A program made the translations under genes and the position numbers. A model generated the notes under the pieces. The model saw only the letters and a list, made by a program, of their open reading frames with translations, ran no database searches and was not told where the DNA came from. A DNA stretch of 60,000 bases, taken from assembly GCF_964340395.1 (NCBI RefSeq), contig NC_135553.1, positions 13,780,501 through 13,840,500 of the forward strand. Direction: 5' to 3'. Origin of the DNA: Glandiceps talaboti (lineage: Eukaryota > Hemichordata > Enteropneusta > Spengelidae). Shown piece after piece: positions 54,550 to 60,000 of the stretch (positions are counted from its first letter, which is position 1; every line of letters begins with the position of its first letter).

Positions 54550-54909
54550 ATCGATCGATCGATCACTTACATGTTCGCTGTTCCCTGTGGGCTAGTTTGA
54601 ATAGGCGCTGTGAGATTAAAGTTAATACATTAAATTATGTAAAAAGTCTCTTTTCATAGAACTCTTTACATACTCACTGGAAAGTAGGTGATCATATTTT
54701 AGTAATAAAACCAAACGAAAGACCCACAACACTTCTAATTCAATCTGTCAAACTTTGAACTATTTACAGTTCGAAGTCCTTAGGTGTCAGCAAAACAGGC
54801 AAGGAAGTGTCAACACAACACACCAATCAGACTTACCAAATACATTGAAGTGTACCATGTTCCCTCACTGGTGTACTTTTCAGTCTTACCAAGTTTCGTC
54901 GCTGGCGTA
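50891..54909 (-). CDS. SLC16/monocarboxylate-transporter-like MFS gene, 5' part missing
   Basis: Supported exons on the minus strand are 54837-54909 (cut at the duplication junction), 54571-54607 (candidate), 53554-53697, 51482-52348 and 50891-51045, the last ending in TAA. Introns have GT..AG borders and phases agree throughout. The protein has [20 protein letters not shown], the MCT loop [20 protein letters not shown], a central cytosolic loop rich in Ser/Glu, then six hydrophobic segments, and [19 protein letters not shown] near the end. All are typical of SLC16 proteins, which carry monocarboxylates or related solutes, usually with protons, across membranes. The start codon and the TM1 signature (DGGWGW) are not in the window. 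The substrate cannot be predicted. Confidence 0.85.
51482..52348 (-). CDS. SLC16-like, large central exon
   Basis: 867-nt exon with acceptor CAG and donor GTTAGT. It encodes [20 protein letters not shown], then [20 protein letters not shown] and [15 protein letters not shown] hydrophilic loop follows (about 60 residues, Glu/Ser/Arg-rich), then VCFFI-type helices through [21 protein letters not shown]-RxxANGxA.. and GWRG are SLC16 hallmarks. Confidence 0.88.
52380..52422. repeat. (GGTT)n array in SLC16-like intron
   Basis: GGTT tetranucleotides with one interruption, followed by ATTGATTCATTGATCGATC. It is the reverse complement in type of the array at 54401-54564. Confidence 0.9.
53554..53697 (-). 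CDS. SLC16-like, exon with TM3 region
   Basis: 144-nt exon, acceptor TATTTTACAG and donor GTAAGAT. It encodes [20 protein letters not shown] and a hydrophobic stretch ending [12 protein letters not shown]. The PxxSxLxxxFGxRxVxxxGG pattern is the SLC16 loop 2/TM3 signature. Confidence 0.85.
53940..54080 (-). mobile_element. tRNA-derived SINE-like element
   Basis: On the minus strand, TGGCTCCCTGTAGCGTAGTGG contains an A-box-like block (TAGCGTAGTGG, 54069-54059). GGTTAGAATCC (54027-54017) is a B-box-like block at tRNA spacing. A non-tRNA body (53940-54010) follows. The element is in the SLC16-like intron. It is not a functional tRNA because the arms do not pair well. Confidence 0.6.
54401..54564. 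repeat. Compound (AACC)n-(AATC)n-(GATC)n array
   Basis: Three successive tetranucleotide arrays ending a few bases from the candidate micro-exon donor. Confidence 0.93.
54571..54607 (-). CDS. SLC16-like, candidate 37-nt micro-exon
   Basis: Lies between acceptor AATCTCACAG and donor GTAAGTG and would add [12 protein letters not shown] in phase 0 to phase 1. That is exactly the phase change needed between the exons at 54837 and 53697. The sequence is charged where a membrane helix is expected, so it may be a chance match or part of a variant transcript. Confidence 0.3.
54837..54909 (-). CDS. SLC16-like exon broken at the HGS duplication junction
   Basis: The minus-strand frame ends in donor GTAAGTCTG and reads [20 protein letters not shown]. 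The SExxWxxSMxL part matches the TM1-TM2 region of SLC16 proteins, where SEIAWISSIML-like sequence is typical. Reading upstream (toward higher coordinates) the frame stays open but enters sequence identical to HGS intron 12/exon 13 at 54910. The exon's own 5' part is therefore missing. Confidence 0.6.
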
Positions 54910-54927
54910 TTTGTTTTGACCTCGCAG

Positions 54928-57900
54928 CTTGCTCGGTACTTGAATCGGAATTACTGGGAACAGAAGCATGATGAACAGAAGAGTTCGGCAACTCCCTCAG
55001 CTCCTGCTAGTGCTGAAATAACCCCAGCTACTGCACCACCAATGTCTACATCCTCACAATCACAACCTACGTATTCCTCATCAGGAAAGATACCTGAAGT
55101 AAGTTAATTTATTGAAATTATTGGGTTTTTTCAGCGTACCAATAATTGCTATAAGCTTACTTACCAGTTACATTTGTTTTCAAAAATAATTATCTAATAC
55201 TTTATTACTCTAAATTAAATGAGGAAGTTCAAATTTGGTTACCACTTGTGTAACGCTGTGATGTTAAACAAGAGAAAACTGGAGTATCTGAGGAAAATGT
55301 GTGTTGTTTAGTAGAGTTAGATCATCATTGTTGCCAGGAGCAGTGTGCCTTCTAATTTTAGACAATACTTTTTAGTTTTGGGTCGAAATGATGAAAAATT
55401 TAGTTTTCTTGCGAGTCACCCATCACATAGTGAGGGATAGGGGACAATAAATTTTGGTGCATCATAAGAAATTGATGTATCAGGAGGGTGTCAATTTGAC
55501 CTAGAGGGTTCACTGGCCAAAAGCATGGGTAGAATATCTGAGTCTTTGTAAAAACAACTTTTCTCATCTAGCGAACAGAATAACAATGTAGTGTCAAGAC
55601 GTAAGCCTGTTTTACCTACCTCAAAAAAATGGTTCATTAAGATTACGACCAAGCTAAATTATAAAAAAGTACATCATATTCAAATAGAAGTAAATGGTGT
55701 TTTACATTTGTTTGCACAACATAGTATTTTCACTGTGTCATGTTCACAGAAAAAATGCATGCAGATAATTTTAGGAAGTGTCAAGTTCACCTCCATGTAT
55801 TGTAAGTTGTTTTGTAATCTTAGCAAATGATATCATTTCATTCCATCCTTAGCAATATCAGAATGACAGTGAAGATAACCAGCAGTTCTTACAACTATTG
55901 TCTACAAACATCGATGTCTTTGTCAATCGTATGAAGAGTGATTCACAGAGAGGACGTAGTATTGCCAATGATACGTCGGTCCAAGGATTGTTTCAGACTA
56001 TCACCACCATGAACCCACAACTGATGAAGATTGTAGATGAACTCGAAGATCATAGAAGTAAGTCCTGTGTCTATTTCACGTAGAATATCATTGATAGCAT
56101 TCTGGTAATTCTGAAAACATCCAGTAGATTAGAATAACGTCGTGACAGTTTGAAAGTACCTGACAACAGTATCTGTGAAAGCTTGTCACTTGGTAGTATA
56201 GCTGGCCTTCGACGACCATGAATGCATTCATGATGGATGCAGCTCGATTGAACCATTCACTGACTGGGATGGAACTACCACGTGTACAATTTTGGTCAAA
56301 CAAATGAGAAATATCACTAATTGCACTACTTGTAGCTCTGAGCTCTAATTCTAATGTCACAGTCTCCTTCCTTTCATTAAAGTTCCAAAACAGTATTTGG
56401 TAAAACATATATTGGACCATCGCATTCTGTTGTATTGACAGCAACTTGTCAGTAATCAGTTTGAGAATATTAGTCACTCACTATATTACTATATTATATA
56501 TATTCATGAAGGGAATGTCTAAATGTGAATGCAGGTATTTTATGCTCTGACCTACATTACCTTAACTGTATTAATTGTATTTTTTTATTCAACTATTGAT
56601 GGTTAGATCACATGGAGTCCCTACAAGACAAACTAGCTCAGCTACGCGATGCCAGGGAAGCACTTGACGCTCTGCGTGAAGATCATCGTGAAAAACTACA
56701 GAGAGAGGCCGAAGAGGCTGAAAGACAGAGGCAAATTCAAATAGCACAGAAATTAGAGATTATGAGACAAAAGAAACAGGTATGACAGTTGTATATATCA
56801 AGAGGGATGAAAGAGTTTCGCAATGTATTGTTTCAACTTAGCTAATGAACTTATTAATGTCACACCAAGTATTATTCACTCAACTAACAGTAAAATTCGT
56901 CCCTATCATCAGTTAATACTTTTAAGTCCAACGTTACAACAGTTAACAAAGTATTAATTGTAACATGGCACTGTTCTTCATTTCATAAGAGCCAGGTGAA
57001 TTCTTATCTTCAAATAGCGATATCTGAAAGAAATGAATGTATATACTCTGTAATGTTAACTCATTCTGTTTTCTTTCATCCCGTAGGAATATTTGGCCTA
57101 CCAACGTCAGTTAGCACTACAAAGGCTACAGGAACAAGAACGTGAAATGCAGATGAGATTAGAACAACAGAAACAGCAACAACAGATGAGACCCATGCAA
57201 TATACCATGCATTATGCACCACAGGGTCCTCCACCACCCAATCAACAATACAATCAACCACCACCACCACCCCCACAACAGGTTAGTATGGTGTTAAAAA
57301 TCTACCCCCACTCCCATAACAGGTTACTATTGGGGAACACATATCGACCAGACCCCCAAAGTTGATGAGTATATATAGAAACACAAATGTTCCACACTCC
57401 AAAACAAGCTAAGTGTAGAATCACAATCACTTCCTACCGCAGGCTATTATGTGTATGATGAGTTATGACATCACAATCTATCCATACCCTGTAGTAGGTA
57501 TGTATGGCAACAGAAATGTGTCCCACCCTCAACATAGTTGAGTAAGGTACCGTAAATATGTCCCACTCTGCAACAGGTTAGTATAAAATCACAAAGTGTG
57601 TATGTTAGGATAGTTTGTAATGTGTAGTATATTTTGCTTTTAGTGTGTAGTATATATGCAACAGTGTGTTTTTTCACAGATGGTCATCAATTTTAATATC
57701 TTATTACAGCTAATATATTGTGTTTCTTTCGTTATCATAGGCGTTCGGCAGTCCACCAGGGTCCATGCACAACTCTCCAGTTCACACATACAAAATGGAA
57801 CAGCAGCCCCCACCTCCAGGACAAGGGGTTCCAACTCAAGCCCCACAAGTGAATGGAGTCAACCAAGGTCCCCAATACAGCCAACCCAACCAATATCCTC

Positions 57901-58156
57901 CCCAACAGAATTCTTCATTTACCGCTGGCCCCCCAGGGCAGCAGCAGCAGTATCCCCCTCCCCAACAAGCTCAATACCCCGGCCAGCCATCAAGCCTTAG
58001 TGCACCCCCTTCGTTAGATTATCACATGAGTCAGGCACCATCGTTGGACTATCAGCCCAGTTCTTTGGATTACCAACAGAATAACATGTACAGTATGCAG
58101 AGTATGGCCAATGCACTACCGCCTCAACAAAACCAACAACAGCCACCACCACCACC

Positions 58157-58190
<34 letters not shown>

Positions 58191-58313
58191 CCATATGGAA
58201 TGAACCAACCACCACCACCACCACAAGGTAATATGTATCAGCAACCAATGCAGTCAGGGCCCCCACAGCAACTGCCGCCACAACAAGAGGCTCAACTTAT
58301 TTCATTCGACTAG
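54928..58313 (+). pseudogene. HGS: Partial HGS copy, exons 13-17 only
   Basis: Exons by homology: 54928-55098, 55853-56057, 56607-56779, 57087-57281, 57741-58313. All frames and splice sites are intact, including the PSAP motif, GAT/coiled coil and the LISFD clathrin box. VHS, FYVE and UIM exons and the HGS promoter are missing, so no normal HRS can be made. An open frame runs from 54784 through the exon-13 acceptor, and no clear start or promoter for a fusion is visible. The lack of decay means it is very recent or an assembly artefact. Confidence 0.75.
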
Positions 58314-60000
58314 TGCCGTGGCACTGGACCTGCATGTATATTTATAAAACCTATTTGCTAATCTATTGTCAATTTGCTATTATAACTTTTACCCAATACA
58401 TAAGCGATTCCAGCAATTTGTAATTTTTGTCACACAACAGATAATTTACAACATTATTTCTTCATTTTTGAATCATCTAGATTTACAAAATCATGCAAGT
58501 CACATTAAAAATAACACTATGGGCATTTCTGTTTTTTCCAGCGTGTCTGATCGCTTTGGCACAGGTGTATATGCTATGAACAGAAGCTCAATAGTTGTCT
58601 GTGTTAAACAGTTTATCTGGACTGTCAAAGTTTTCAGTTCATCAATTTAAATGTTATTGTAGTCTTGGTAGGAACTGTATTCTATTCTTAATCATTCAAG
58701 TGATGTCAAACGGTTTATGTCATTCTCTGTGTACTTTGCTAATGTGTATTTCGGTGAAAATTACCACTAGAGGGCGCTATTCGAAGAAAACCAGATATTT
58801 TCAATAGGGCGATGTTTAAGAAATTTCTCATTAATTTATATCATAGTCAAAATACATGGTTTGCGATCACTTTGTAAACTACACAGTAGTATGCCTATAA
58901 CAGAGGAATAATATAGATTTACCTAACACCTGTAATAATACAACGCTTTTACTGAATGTAAGTACACATACTTGGATGTCGTAGAGCAAACTTCAGTGCC
59001 CGAAAGTCAGGGAGACCAATTTCAATATTGGTACAAGCTTACAATCTAGTTACTACAAGTCAATCATAGAGCCCCTCTTTTCAAATGGTGAACATGTACA
59101 ATTCTAGACTACATGTGACCTTACATGGTGAAATACCATTTTTGGTCATGAGTATTAATTTTTTATGACGCCGTGTCAGAATAGTTAAGTCTGAGAATGC
59201 AAATGTAAGCCAGTGTTCGAACATGTCAACCTGGCACATTGGTGTTTACAAAATTCCTGTAACATCAAAACAATAACTGTGGAGGATACTCTACTACTGA
59301 CTGCTACAAAACAACGTCATGTCATTTTTTGTTGGCAGTGGAGGTGAACATGCTTAAAAAAGTTTGGTAAAAATTAAACAGGAAACACATGGAATCTTGT
59401 TAAATAAATAAATGTCATGGTTTCTTCACAAATTTTGGCCTTTTTTAATAAAAAAGTTACATTTTTAATGTCAGAAATATTTAACTAACACCCCATTCCA
59501 TGACATGATATTTATCACTCAATCAAAGTACTGGCAGAAAGCGTCAAAATTTTACAAAGCACAAATTGAAAGTAGCTTCTGTTGATTATACAAAGTAGTG
59601 CCCTGAAAAGGATTTAATTCTCCGGGGAAAGAAAAGATATATGTTTCCATGGAAACAGTATGACACGCTGTCATAGGGAAAGGGACGTACTTTGAGTAAA
59701 TTTAAATTTGCTGATTTCTACAAAATCTCTTGCCTTTTTTTGAATCCATCATTTAAAAGGAGACAGTCCTGAAATTCATCCTGATTTGGGTATTGCTGTG
59801 TGACATGAAAATCGATTTTACATTAATATTGTCATCAAAGAATACTCATATTATTGAGATTTACCGACAGAACACCCCACTTACATTGATCAGCTATATA
59901 ATGTATGATGTATTCCATAATGTGATTTCAGAGACTTGGTACTGTGACAATTGGTGTAGAAAATCAACTTTCTAAACTAACTGTATTTTTGTAGTACAGT
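58314..60000. other. HGS 3' flank, second copy
   Basis: Copy of 45099-46785. No gene content recognised. The window ends inside the duplication. Confidence 0.85.
58764..58777 (+). promoter_or_regulatory. CTCF-like motif, copy 2
   Basis: Identical to the motif at 45549-45562, carried along with the duplicated segment. The two motifs are in the same orientation and 13.2 kb apart, flanking the SLC16-like gene. Confidence 0.42.

Larger units (their letters stand above)
54910..60000 (+). repeat. Direct duplication of HGS 3' half and flank (second copy)
   Basis: Corresponds to 41701-46785 with an offset of 13209 bp, rising to 13215 after the (CAA)n run in the last exon. Every open frame compared between the copies is identical apart from two extra Gln codons. 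The copy starts 18 bp before HGS exon 13, inside its polypyrimidine tract, and runs past the window end. The sequence just left of the junction shows no similarity to HGS intron 12. Confidence 0.95.

Overview
The window is nuclear DNA from a multicellular animal. It is AT-rich, its genes are split by introns with GT..AG borders, it carries many microsatellites and short inverted-repeat elements, and its proteins are metazoan (an extracellular ZP/TSP1/LDLa/Kunitz protein, the ESCRT-0 subunit HRS, an SLC16-like carrier, a U1/JAZ-type zinc-finger protein). Large introns and the protein set suggest a marine invertebrate, possibly a non-vertebrate deuterostome such as a hemichordate. The species cannot be fixed from sequence alone.

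Layout. (1) About 191-23050, minus strand: one large gene for a secreted modular protein. A TATA box and non-coding exon lie near 23.0 kb, a signal-peptide exon at 18.1 kb, and a short dibasic propeptide exon at 16.6 kb. Four tandem cassettes follow (TSP1, a two-exon VWC-like Cys module, a lustrin-type Cys module; LDLa domains before cassettes 2-4 and one EGF domain), then two Kunitz domains and a C-terminal ZP domain. The exons I assembled by splice sites and phase sum to 3723 nt (1240 codons plus stop) if the last exon runs to the stop at 191-193. Intron 1 holds a ~2-kb near-perfect inverted repeat and several microsatellites. (2) 23.1-25.5 kb: intergenic, with one MITE. (3) 25566-27443, plus strand: single-exon C2H2 (JAZ/ZNF385-like) protein of 625 aa. 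(4) 27.6-29.9 kb: intergenic, with a perfect 127-bp palindrome inside (TA)n. (5) 29917-45098, plus strand: complete HGS/HRS gene, 17 coding exons, 754 aa, with VHS, FYVE, UIM, PSAP, GAT/coiled coil and C-terminal clathrin box. (6) 50891 to about 54909, minus strand: 3' part of an SLC16/monocarboxylate-transporter-like gene. (7) 54910-60000: a near-identical copy of HGS from just before exon 13 through the 3' flank, same orientation, running off the window.

The most notable points are the fourfold cassette gene with traces of recent duplication and gene conversion, and the HGS 3' duplication. The left junction of that duplication (54909|54910) appears to fall inside a coding exon of the SLC16-like gene, so it is either a very recent, gene-breaking duplication or an assembly join error. 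HRS acts on endosomes and the SLC16-like carrier in membranes; the ZP protein is extracellular. Nothing in the window indicates that these genes share a pathway. All calls are from reading the sequence; no database search was run.
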